Shown: one piece after another, positions 26,903-34,971 of the stretch
Layout of the letters: each line of letters begins with the position of its first letter
How positions within the stretch are numbered: the first letter of the stretch is position 1
NCBI RefSeq assembly: GCF_904846345.1
Contig: NZ_CAJHAJ010000004.1
Coordinates: 1-64,000, forward strand
Direction of reading: 5' to 3'
Origin: Psychrobacter maritimus
GTDB lineage: Bacteria > Pseudomonadota > Gammaproteobacteria > Pseudomonadales > Moraxellaceae
DNA: 64,000 nt
Translations under genes and position numbers: made by a program
Notes under the pieces: model-generated
Told to the model about the DNA's origin: nothing
The model's database searches: none
What the model saw: only the letters and a program-made list of their open reading frames with translations

Positions 26903-28396
26903 TTAAGCCATCATATAACCCAAGCCTAGGAAGGTCACGACGGATAAACCCGCGCCGAGCATGGCATAGGGGAACTGAGTAAAGGCATGTTGCATCGGTG
27001 AACAGCCAGCGCCTTGGGCAGCCAATAACGATGAGTCACTAAAGAAACAAGCATGACTACCAAATGAAGAAGCTGACAATAAAGCCCCAATCATCAGTGG
27101 CGTGCTGACACCAAGCGCTAACGATATTGGGAATACAATTGGCATGGCAAGGACATATAGTCCCCAGCTTGATGAGGTGGCAAAAGTTAGGAATGCCATG
27201 ACCGCAAAGATAACAGCAGGGAAGATGACAATCGTCATATATGGCGTGATAGCCTCAATCACGTATGAGGTCATACCCAGCTCGTCATTGATGGCTTTTA
27301 GGAAAAAGCCGCCGACTACCGTTGATAAGGGATAGAGCATCACTTTAAAGCCTTTAAAAATAGCCTCAACTTGAGTCTCAAAGCTTAAAATACCTTGTAT
27401 CCAATACACCACAACCGTGACAAAACAAGTCAATAGCGCGCCACGTAATAAATCAATTTCAAAATAAACCGTTGAAACAATCAATAAAATCATTGGGAAG
27501 GCAAAGTTCATGATATTGGCTTTAAACGACAGCTTACGTTTGGCTTGAACGTTTGAAACCAATTGCTCTTCTATAAAGGCTTCAGGGACAGGATTACCCG
27601 CTTTGGCGCGCGCCTCGGCTTTTTTCATCGGACCCCAGTCACCCAAAATGCCATAAGCGACCAAAAATACAATCAAAAGTGCAAACCAAGCATAAGCCAT
27701 ATAAGGAATGGCACTGATATAAAGCCCGATACCTTCACCGTCTCCAGCCACACCGTTCTCTTCTAATAGACCGGCAAAATAGACCGCCCAAGTAGAGATA
27801 GGAACGATGATACACATAGGTGCGGCGGTTGAATCGACAATATAAGCGAGTTTCTCACGCGAGACGTTATAGACATCAGTGAGCTTTTTGACAGAAGTTG
27901 ATACGGCTAGACAATTTAAATAATCATCAATAAAAACCACGACGCCTAAGGCAAAAGTAGCTAATAATGATTGACGGCGTGATTTGATGATTTTTTGTAG
28001 CCATTCACTAAAGCCATCGAGACAACCACTAATCTCAAGCAGCTGAATAAGACCACCCATCAGACCGCAGACAAGCACAATCCAGATAATGGTTTCATTG
28101 CCCAGTACCATCGACATATTATCGGCAAAAGGGGACACCAAATCAAACGGATTGAGCATCACGAGGCCCGCGACACAGCCTGCAATCATAGACTCAAACG
28201 GTCGTCTAGAAACAACAGCAGTGACCAGCACTAATAATGTGGGTAGTAGAGATAAAGCACCCCAAGATTCATTGGGGTCGCGGATGGTAGATAGCCAAGC
28301 AAAAGCCAGATAAATGGCGGCTGCTACTATTAAGGTTAGAAATACTCGCTTGTTATGATACTGCCCTTCGACAGCCTCGCTGAGTTTCATATTCAT
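26903..28396 (-). CDS. NhaC-family Na+/H+ antiporter-like transporter
   Basis: A 497-residue membrane protein with roughly 11-12 hydrophobic segments and the NhaC-type features LVCGLMGGLIQLLE, FIDDYLNCLAVS and SSWGLYVLAMPI. NhaC proteins exchange Na+ for H+, but relatives transport organic anions or amines coupled to such exchange. Lying between puuB and aguB, it may move a diamine or a catabolic product; this is inference from position. An AGGGAG site supports the first of two close ATGs. Confidence 0.85.
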   Translation of the reverse strand: MNMKLSEAVEGQYHNKRVFLTLIVAAAIYLAFAWLSTIRDPNESWGALSLLPTLLVLVTAVVSRRPFESMIAGCVAGLVMLNPFDLVSPFADNMSMVLGNETIIWIVLVCGLMGGLIQLLEISGCLDGFSEWLQKIIKSRRQSLLATFALGVVVFIDDYLNCLAVSTSVKKLTDVYNVSREKLAYIVDSTAAPMCIIVPISTWAVYFAGLLEENGVAGDGEGIGLYISAIPYMAYAWFALLIVFLVAYGILGDWGPMKKAEARAKAGNPVPEAFIEEQLVSNVQAKRKLSFKANIMNFAFPMILLIVSTVYFEIDLLRGALLTCFVTVVVYWIQGILSFETQVEAIFKGFKVMLYPLSTVVGGFFLKAINDELGMTSYVIEAITPYMTIVIFPAVIFAVMAFLTFATSSSWGLYVLAMPIVFPISLALGVSTPLMIGALLSASSFGSHACFFSDSSLLAAQGAGCSPMQHAFTQFPYAMLGAGLSVVTFLGLGYMMA

Positions 28397-28452
28397 ACTT
28401 ACGCTCCCTGTAAAACCTCATTGTTTGGAACAAGCTCTGTTTTATGGTTGGT

Positions 28453-28497
28453 GCTCGATAGGCAGTAGTGCATTAGTGCATTCGCTTTCTATCGAGC
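28453..28497. repeat. Inverted repeat upstream of the nhaC-like gene
   Basis: GCTCGATAG (28453-28461) pairs perfectly with CTATCGAGC (28489-28497). The loop contains the direct repeat TAGTGCAT twice. It sits about 57 bases before the antiporter start, in the spacer after puuB; it could be a terminator stem, processing hairpin or operator. Confidence 0.55.
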
Positions 28498-28610
28498 TCT
28501 ATCACAACAATCCATTGCTATGACAGATTTATGTCACATCACCTTTAAAATAAAAACGTTGCATGCAGGATGTATCAATCAACGTTAATGATTTATAGGC
28601 TTTGACGTAT

Positions 28611-29975
28611 TTACATGCCAGTCGTGTCTTTTAGCGCATACCACCATGAGCCCATGACAGAATAAGGCACGCGTAGGGCGCGGCCACCTGGGAACGGAAT
28701 CCAAGGAATCTTGGCAAAATTATCAAACTCTCTGGTGTTACCGTTGATGGCATCGGCCAAGATTTGGCCAAACAAGTGCGAGCCCGTCACGCCATGACCA
28801 CTATAACCATGCGCAAAATAGACGCGGTCATGGAGTTTGCCCATTTGAGGTACTCGAGAAAAAGACAAAGCAAAGTTACCACTCCATGCGTAGTCAATTT
28901 TGACATCACGTAGCTCTGGGAAAATCTTATTCATATTTGGTCGGATTTTGGCCGTGATATCAGCGGGGTCTTGACCACCGTAGACCGTGCCACCACCAAA
29001 TAACATGCGCTTATCTGCCGATAGGCGATAGTAATCAAGAATATAGCGAACATCCTCGACACAGACGTCGGTTGGAAGCAGCTGGTCTGCTAAATCACCT
29101 AATGGTTCGGTGGCGATAATTTGCGTTGAGACGGGCATGACACGGTCCGTCAACTTAGGTATGACTTTATTGAGATAGGCATTCCCGCATAGAACCGCTT
29201 GCTTACAAGTAACGGTGCCAAATTCAGTGATGATTTTAATAGAGTCATCGGCATACTCAATATCAACCACCAAGGTGTTTTCATAAATAGTACCGCCAGA
29301 TTTTTCGATAGCAGCGGCTTCGCCAAGCGCTAGATTTAGCGGATGGATATGACCACCTGAATGGTCAATAATACCGCCCACATAGGCGTCGGTTTTTATA
29401 TGCTCTTGGATACCATGTTTATCGAGCATTTCTCGATCATGCATACCATGGCTTTCCCATAAGGCGTGCGTCTCTTGCAAATCTTTTAATTGACCATTAT
29501 TTAACGCGGCAAAGATATTTTTCTCTTTAAGGTCGCAGTCAATATTATAATCAGCAACAAAGCGACGAATGATTTTGCCACCACGGGTCACGAGCTGACC
29601 GACGAAGTTTGCGTTTTCTTGACCATAAGACTTTTTGATTTTTTGTAGGCTGGCGTTAAGACCGTTGACGATTTGACCGCCATTACGCCCTGATGCACCC
29701 CAACCAATTTGCGCGCCTTCTAGTACCACCACTTCATGATCAGTTTCGATAAGGTGTAGCGCCGTTGATAAGCCGCTATAACCGCCACCGACCACGCAGA
29801 TTTCCACTTGGATATCGTTTTTTAGGGTTGGTCTATCCGGCTTAGGATTACGGCTGGCCGCATAATAGCTATCAGGGTATTGACCTTTATCTGAATAATG
29901 CGGGATATTGCGCGTGTTATTCGAGGATAAGTTTTGGCTCGTTGCTGCGCTGCTATTTAAGTTGTTATTTAACAT
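28611..29975 (-). CDS. puuB: Gamma-glutamylputrescine oxidoreductase
   Basis: An FAD-dependent DAO-family oxidase that turns gamma-glutamylputrescine into gamma-glutamyl-gamma-aminobutyraldehyde. The FAD dinucleotide-binding motif is VVGGGYSGLSTALHL, and GASGRNGGQIVNG is the family's second flavin motif; HGYSGHGVTGSHLFG closes the domain. The start chosen is ATG 29975, one base after the puuA stop (TGA-T-ATG), with AGGATG as ribosome site inside puuA; this gives 454 residues and implies translational coupling. The frame is open upstream to 30008, overlapping puuA, but the tight junction favours 29975. Confidence 0.92.
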   Translation of the reverse strand: MLNNNLNSSAATSQNLSSNNTRNIPHYSDKGQYPDSYYAASRNPKPDRPTLKNDIQVEICVVGGGYSGLSTALHLIETDHEVVVLEGAQIGWGASGRNGGQIVNGLNASLQKIKKSYGQENANFVGQLVTRGGKIIRRFVADYNIDCDLKEKNIFAALNNGQLKDLQETHALWESHGMHDREMLDKHGIQEHIKTDAYVGGIIDHSGGHIHPLNLALGEAAAIEKSGGTIYENTLVVDIEYADDSIKIITEFGTVTCKQAVLCGNAYLNKVIPKLTDRVMPVSTQIIATEPLGDLADQLLPTDVCVEDVRYILDYYRLSADKRMLFGGGTVYGGQDPADITAKIRPNMNKIFPELRDVKIDYAWSGNFALSFSRVPQMGKLHDRVYFAHGYSGHGVTGSHLFGQILADAINGNTREFDNFAKIPWIPFPGGRALRVPYSVMGSWWYALKDTTGM

Positions 29976-29976
29976 A

Positions 29977-31320
29977 TCAAACATCCTGTAAATAGGTGAG
30001 GTATTCAAGGTTGGTCACTTGCTGAGCAAAGCGTTTGGCTTCTTGTTTTTTGACTGCAATCAATAGCTCAATCATCTCACTTGGAAACAATGAATCAATG
30101 ATGTCGCTGCTTTCAAATTTGCGGATGGCGGACAGCCAATCTAATGGCAAGGTTTTAAGCTCGGCTTCGTTGTAAGTGATGCTATTGACCGGCTCTGGCG
30201 CTTCAAGCTTGTTTTCAATACCATAAAGCATGCCTGCTAATACCGCACTACAGACCAGATAAGGGTTGGCATCGGCTCCCGATACGCGGTGCTCGATACG
30301 GCGTGCTTGTGAGTCGCCACCAGGGATGCGTACGGCGGCGGTGCGGTTTTCATAGCCCCATGACACATTGTTTGGTGCCAGTGTACCTGGGGTAAAGCGG
30401 CGATAAGAGTTGACGTGCGGCGCAAATAACAAGGTACAGTCTGACATGGTTTTTAATAAGCCAGCGACCGCATGACGCAAGATGTCCGACCCTTCTTCTG
30501 AGCCGTCATCAAAGACATTGTTGCCATCTTTATCAAGCAGGCTGCAGTGGACATGAAAACCATTACCTGATTGCAAACCAAAAGGTTTTGCCATAAAAGT
30601 GGCCGTCAGTTTGCGGCGTGCTGCGACTGATTTAACCACTTGTTTGAATAAAATGGCATCATCAGCGGCTTTTAACGGGTCATCGACGTGTAGTAGGTTG
30701 ATTTCAAATTGACCACAACCGTTCTCAGCTAAAGCCGCATCGACCGGAATATCAAGTTTTTTACATTGCTCATAGACTTCATCTAGAAACTCATCAAACT
30801 GCAATAAGTCATTGATACTCAAGATAGAAGTTTTGTTCAGCCTTAAGCCACTCTTTGGGCGAATAGGCGGTTTTGGCGTTTCGCCTTCGGTGTAATCAAT
30901 CAAATAAAATTCAAGCTCTGTTGCCATAACCGGCGTCAATCCCAATGCTTTGAATTTTTTGCTGACGTAATCTAAAACATGGCGTGCGTCACCGTAATAA
31001 GGCTCGTTGTCTTCGGTATAAAGCCAAACGGGCAACAGCGATGAGGGCGCACTGGTATTGAGCAGCGGGTAAGCGGCGCGGCCAGTAGGGCGGGCGATGG
31101 CATCGATATCGCCATTACACTGAGAGGATTCGATAACATCCGCACCCCAGATATCGACTCCTAAAATCGATAATGGCAATCGTATCGCGCCGTTTTCTGC
31201 TTTTTCCATCTGATTGAAGGGGATGCGCTTACCACGAAGTAATCCATTGATATCCCCCGCCGCAACATACACATATTCCGTATTATTTGCAGATTCGACC
31301 ATTCCATTGGTTGTCGTCAT
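29977..31320 (-). CDS. puuA: Gamma-glutamylputrescine synthetase (glutamine synthetase family)
   Basis: A 447-residue glutamine-synthetase fold enzyme that joins glutamate to putrescine with ATP. Metal and substrate motifs are MATELEFYL, GCGQFEINL, GNGFHVHCSL and NSYRRFTPGTLAPNN, followed by ENRTAAVRIP. The operon partner puuB directly follows. Divergent puuD/puuR start about 500 bases away, which together with sequence makes PuuA far more likely than a true GlnA. It should be cytosolic and repressed by PuuR when putrescine is absent. Confidence 0.93.
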   Translation of the reverse strand: MTTTNGMVESANNTEYVYVAAGDINGLLRGKRIPFNQMEKAENGAIRLPLSILGVDIWGADVIESSQCNGDIDAIARPTGRAAYPLLNTSAPSSLLPVWLYTEDNEPYYGDARHVLDYVSKKFKALGLTPVMATELEFYLIDYTEGETPKPPIRPKSGLRLNKTSILSINDLLQFDEFLDEVYEQCKKLDIPVDAALAENGCGQFEINLLHVDDPLKAADDAILFKQVVKSVAARRKLTATFMAKPFGLQSGNGFHVHCSLLDKDGNNVFDDGSEEGSDILRHAVAGLLKTMSDCTLLFAPHVNSYRRFTPGTLAPNNVSWGYENRTAAVRIPGGDSQARRIEHRVSGADANPYLVCSAVLAGMLYGIENKLEAPEPVNSITYNEAELKTLPLDWLSAIRKFESSDIIDSLFPSEMIELLIAVKKQEAKRFAQQVTNLEYLTYLQDV

Positions 31321-31819
31321 GTCTATTATCCCTATTGATGTTAATTTTTACTCTGATTATGGTTGCGCCGTTTATGGTCGCTGTCATTCATAATTGACAA
31401 GTCAAGATTGTGAATAACGTTAAATAAAACAGTGTTTCTAAATAAAACAGCACTTATAAATGCCGTGGCTGATACCACATTGTTCAGCTTACTAAGTATC
31501 CTTTTCATCTGATTGCGTAATATTTCTACTGCAAAATGAATCACTTAGCGTTATTTTTATCAGTGATGACATCAAGGTTGTAAGTACTGTTATTAACCTT
31601 TGTCTTACTGATGTCCTTCAATATATGACTGAAATTTATAGTTGTCAATTAGTATTTAAAACTATTAAAAAGTAATTAATTATATCCAATAGAGTTTTTA
31701 TTAACTAAAAATGAAGTTTATAGTTTACATTATCCAAAAGACTGTGTTAGATTTTAATCAACGAAATATCGGCATATAGAAGATTTGAGGCTCATATGTC
31801 ACATTCAAGGAAGAATAAA
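31321..31819. promoter_or_regulatory. Divergent puuA / puuD regulatory region
   Basis: A 10-base motif, TTGTCAATTA, occurs once toward each gene: minus strand 31400-31391 facing puuA and plus strand 31642-31651 facing puuD. The puuA copy is part of the palindrome TTGACAAGTCAA (31394-31405). A second direct repeat, TTTATAGTTGTCAATT (31635-31650) and TTTATAGTTTACATT (31717-31731), brackets the puuD side; the latter overlaps the -35 box. Tandem AAATAAAACAG units lie near 31421-31450. These are candidate PuuR sites. No gene was found here; a 67-codon minus-strand frame (31341-31544) has no support. Confidence 0.5.
31724..31752 (+). promoter_or_regulatory. Candidate promoter of puuD-puuR
   Basis: TTTACA (31724-31729) and TTAGAT (31747-31752) with a 17-base spacer, about 60 bases upstream of the puuD start. 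Confidence 0.5.
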
Positions 31820-32560
31820 ATGCAAACTTATCGACCCATTATTGCCATTGTCTCCTGCCATAAGATGGTTGACGGTCAACCCGCGCAAGCGGTGTATCAG
31901 AAATATATCGATGCCGTCCATTTTTATGGTGGTAATCCTATCTTGCTGCCGAACACCGCTGCTGAAAGTGAGAACTTCGCGGCTTTGATTGGTATTGCTG
32001 ATGGCATTTTATTGACGGGCAGTTATAGTAATGTTGCACCTGCGCGTTATGGCGCTTCACATATTGAGGAAAAGCAGGACTTAGGTCGTGATGAGCTGAG
32101 CTTTAAGCTGCTTGCTCATGCAGAAAAATCTGGTACGCCTTTATTGGCAGTGTGCCGCGGCTTGCAAGAGATGAATGTCTATTTTGATGGCAGCTTGCAC
32201 CCAGATTGGCGCGAAGTAGAAGGGTTTTATGAGCCGCATTTGGAGGACAATACCCAGCCACTTGAGGTGCAATATCAGCCGGTGCATGACGTGATTATCC
32301 AACCTGAGGGTCGACTGGCGGTGTTTGGTGAAAAATGGCACGTCAATTCGTTGCACAAACAAGCCATCAATACAGTAGGTAGGGATTTGTTTGTCGAGGC
32401 ACGCGCACCGGATGGATTGGTGGAAGCGATTAGCTTAATAAAACATCCATTTATGATTGGTGTACAATGGCATCCTGAGTTAAATTATGCACAAGACGAT
32501 TTGTCGAAATTTCTATTCAAGGAATTTATCCACTATGCCAGCAAAAAACACGGTTCATAA
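31820..32560 (+). CDS. puuD: Gamma-glutamyl-gamma-aminobutyrate hydrolase
   Basis: A class I glutamine-amidotransferase-like hydrolase that releases GABA and glutamate from gamma-glutamyl-GABA. The nucleophile Cys is C112 in AVCRGLQEMN; the His and Glu of the triad are in GVQWHPELNY. Length (246 residues) matches E. coli PuuD. ATG 31820 is preceded by AAGGAAG at ideal distance and fits the family start; an ATG at 31796 with GAGG would add eight residues. It overlaps the downstream puuR start by 26 bases, indicating a two-gene operon. Confidence 0.92.
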   Translation: MQTYRPIIAIVSCHKMVDGQPAQAVYQKYIDAVHFYGGNPILLPNTAAESENFAALIGIADGILLTGSYSNVAPARYGASHIEEKQDLGRDELSFKLLAHAEKSGTPLLAVCRGLQEMNVYFDGSLHPDWREVEGFYEPHLEDNTQPLEVQYQPVHDVIIQPEGRLAVFGEKWHVNSLHKQAINTVGRDLFVEARAPDGLVEAISLIKHPFMIGVQWHPELNYAQDDLSKFLFKEFIHYASKKHGS

Positions 32561-33269
32561 TAGTGCAGAAAACGATATCGAAAAAGAGGGTATTGCGCCC
32601 GAAAATGAGATGAATTCGCTCGAAGACGAAGCTGATACTGATGACGTTAGCAGCGATGAGGAAGACGCGTTAGAGTCTGATGAGGCGCCGTCCGTGCTCG
32701 AGATGGATAGGCAGCCAGAAGAAGATATCGGTAAAAAAATCAATCAGCTGCGCCTTGCAAAAGGCTACTCGCAACGCAAGCTGGCAAGGATGGCAGGGGT
32801 TACTAATACCTCAATCAGTGCGATTGAGCGTAATAAAGTCAGCCCAGCGGTGAATACGTTAAAGGCGATTTTGCTGGTGTTAGGATCTGATTTAACGACC
32901 TTTTTTAGTGATGAGTGGAAAGAGCCTAAAGCACGTGTGGTCGTCACGCCAAAAGATTTGATAGAGCTGAGCGAGCCAAGCAGTAGAGTGTCTCTAAAGC
33001 AGGTATATAATTGTAGCACCACCAAAAATCTTGGGTTTTTGATTGAGACTTATCAGCCAAATAGCTCCACGGAAGAAAAAATCGCTCATGAAGGTGAAGA
33101 GATTGGCACCGTCATTGAAGGCAAAGTATTGATTCGTATTGAAGAGACGACTTATCTGCTGAATGAAGGTGACAGTTATGTGATTGATACGATTAAACCG
33201 CACACCTTTATTAATCCTACTGACGGCGTAACTCGTATCGTAAGTGCGCATACGCCCACGACTTATTAA
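32535..33269 (+). CDS. puuR: PuuR-like repressor: XRE helix-turn-helix plus cupin, with acidic N-terminal extension
   Basis: A 244-residue regulator. The XRE domain is GKKINQLRLAKGYSQRKLAR and onward (residues about 65-120), followed by a C-terminal cupin domain (GEEIGTVIEGKVLIRIEE) that in PuuR senses putrescine. E. coli PuuR is about 185 residues; here some 60 extra N-terminal residues are extremely acidic (EDEADTDDVSSDEEDALESD) and probably disordered. Start ATG 32535, inside the end of puuD, has AAGGA upstream. Its position suggests control of puuA, puuD and perhaps gabD. The extension's role is unknown. Confidence 0.9.
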   Translation: MPAKNTVHNSAENDIEKEGIAPENEMNSLEDEADTDDVSSDEEDALESDEAPSVLEMDRQPEEDIGKKINQLRLAKGYSQRKLARMAGVTNTSISAIERNKVSPAVNTLKAILLVLGSDLTTFFSDEWKEPKARVVVTPKDLIELSEPSSRVSLKQVYNCSTTKNLGFLIETYQPNSSTEEKIAHEGEEIGTVIEGKVLIRIEETTYLLNEGDSYVIDTIKPHTFINPTDGVTRIVSAHTPTTY

Positions 33270-33339
33270 GTTAATGTTAGAGCTTAATTAACGTTATTGG
33301 GTATTTTAAAAGAGTTTTAGAAATTATTCATTATCATGT

Positions 33340-33377
33340 AAAGCGCTACTTCTAGAAACAGAAGAAGCGCTTTTTTT
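33340..33377 (+). terminator. Rho-independent terminator of puuD-puuR
   Basis: AAAGCGCT (33340-33347) pairs with AGCGCTTT (33366-33373), with inner pairing of ACTTCT and AGAAG, followed by T residues. Confidence 0.85.
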
Positions 33378-33406
33378 GCTGAAAATAGATGGTTATGAGT
33401 AAGTTA

Positions 33407-34810
33407 TTAGGTATTGTCTTGAGTCGTTTTTGAATCATCGGCTGATTTTACTGATTCTGTTGCTTTCACTTGTATTTCCTTAGTATCTGTCGCTTTCATG
33501 TCTGCGGTTTTAGCCTCTAGTACTTTAGCATCGGTCGTTTTAGTAGTGTCTTTAAGCAGCCTGACTTTGGTGATTTTATCCGCGGGTTCGATTTTTACAT
33601 AAGGGGATTCAGGAATGGATTTAGACGCCTTGCTAAGGCTGTTTCTAATTCTTTTGACCGTTGCTGCATCGGCCTGCGCTTCTGCACGCGATTCTTCATA
33701 CAGCTCTTGATATACCGCAAGGGTTTGCTCAATCATCTCACGCATGGTGAATTTGGTGGTCATTTCAGGGCGCGTAACACTTTCTAGCTGATTGCGTACC
33801 GCTTTACAAAGTGCCTTGGCATTGTACTTTCTAACCAAGCCCTGCGGATAAAGCGGTTGTAAAATCTCGCTAAACGCCGCTTGATCCCAACCAATCACCG
33901 GTGTGCCTAAATGAATCGCCTGTAGGGCATTGATACCGATAGATTCAGGCTCGTTAGCAAGCGCCATGACGATATTGGCGGCTGACAGCCACTCGCGCAT
34001 GTCGTTACGCTTACTACCGACATAGGTAATACGCTCAGAAAGCCCTAACGTATTGCTACGTTGGCGAAAGTCTTCATGGGCGACGTCGCCTTCGCGGTAA
34101 TCTTCATCCATAATAATGGCGTGAATATTGGGAAACTGTTCTTGTAGATTGCCCAAAATATCAATCAGCCATTCTTGCCCATACTCATTGCCAATGATGG
34201 TCGGAAAGACCAGCCATTTTTTATGTTCAAGCTCAGGATATTCAGCAAAAGTGTGCCGCAACCAATAAACAGAAGGGTTGTGCCTGTACGGATAACGGCG
34301 CGTATCGACACCGCGATAGATACGCTTAATGACCTTGGGTTCTAGATCTTCACGGCGCAGGCCTTTTTTTAGATAATTGGTGACGCTATCAGAGACCGTG
34401 ATGATGGTATCGACATCAAGCAGCGCTTGCGAGTATTTATTAATCGGATAAAAACCATACATGGTCGAGACCAGTTTTGGTCGGCGCTTGACGCGCGCGC
34501 GGCGCAGTGCCAAATGCAGTATCCATGCGGGTGTGCGTGAATGTACATGAATGACGTCGGGGTCGTATTTTTCAATCAGGCGGCGTAGCGGGGCGACTTG
34601 GAGCAGTGACAGCCAAGATTTTTTATTCATATAGAGCTGATGGTAGATATTGCCGTCACGCTTTAGACGTTTGACCAAGTCATTTTCTTCATCAGCACTG
34701 GAGATAATGATGGAAGTATGCTCATTTTTAACCAAAGCGCGTCCAAGATGAAAAATACCGCGCTCGGATTCATCATGCTTTAAAGACGACAGTAAGCGCA
34801 TAACTTTCAT
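33407..34810 (-). CDS. GT4-like glycosyltransferase with low-complexity C-terminal tail
   Basis: A 467-residue protein (from ATG 34810) with a GT-B fold. N-terminal acceptor-domain features include GIFHLGRALVKNEH and DVIHVHSRTPAW; the C-terminal nucleotide-sugar domain has RIYRGVDTRRYP, YVGSKRNDMREWL and EPESIGINALQAIHLGTPVI. In GT4 enzymes the last segment is usually E-x7-E; here the second Glu appears to be Gln. The final ~60 residues are a Lys/Thr/Ala/Asp-rich repeat-like tail (TDAKVLEAK, TADMKATDTK). Probably acts in lipopolysaccharide or capsule synthesis; the acceptor is unknown. Upstream in-frame ATGs to 34882 were not used because the domain begins at MKVMRLLSS. Confidence 0.82.
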   Translation of the reverse strand: MKVMRLLSSLKHDESERGIFHLGRALVKNEHTSIIISSADEENDLVKRLKRDGNIYHQLYMNKKSWLSLLQVAPLRRLIEKYDPDVIHVHSRTPAWILHLALRRARVKRRPKLVSTMYGFYPINKYSQALLDVDTIITVSDSVTNYLKKGLRREDLEPKVIKRIYRGVDTRRYPYRHNPSVYWLRHTFAEYPELEHKKWLVFPTIIGNEYGQEWLIDILGNLQEQFPNIHAIIMDEDYREGDVAHEDFRQRSNTLGLSERITYVGSKRNDMREWLSAANIVMALANEPESIGINALQAIHLGTPVIGWDQAAFSEILQPLYPQGLVRKYNAKALCKAVRNQLESVTRPEMTTKFTMREMIEQTLAVYQELYEESRAEAQADAATVKRIRNSLSKASKSIPESPYVKIEPADKITKVRLLKDTTKTTDAKVLEAKTADMKATDTKEIQVKATESVKSADDSKTTQDNT

Positions 34811-34971
34811 AATAGCGTCGGTCACCAAATAAGATATCAAGCTGCTATTGTCAGTTAAAAGCGCTGAAAACTCAACCACCAAGATAAAAAGATAAGACTG
34901 GATTTGCCATACTTTTTTTAGCTAAGATTAATCATTTAACGACAGTTAACCTTAGTATTAATCTTAATAAA

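Noticed and set aside
31341-31544. 67-codon minus-strand frame between puuA and puuD
   Set aside because: No ribosome site or recognisable protein pattern; the region is better explained as the divergent regulatory region.
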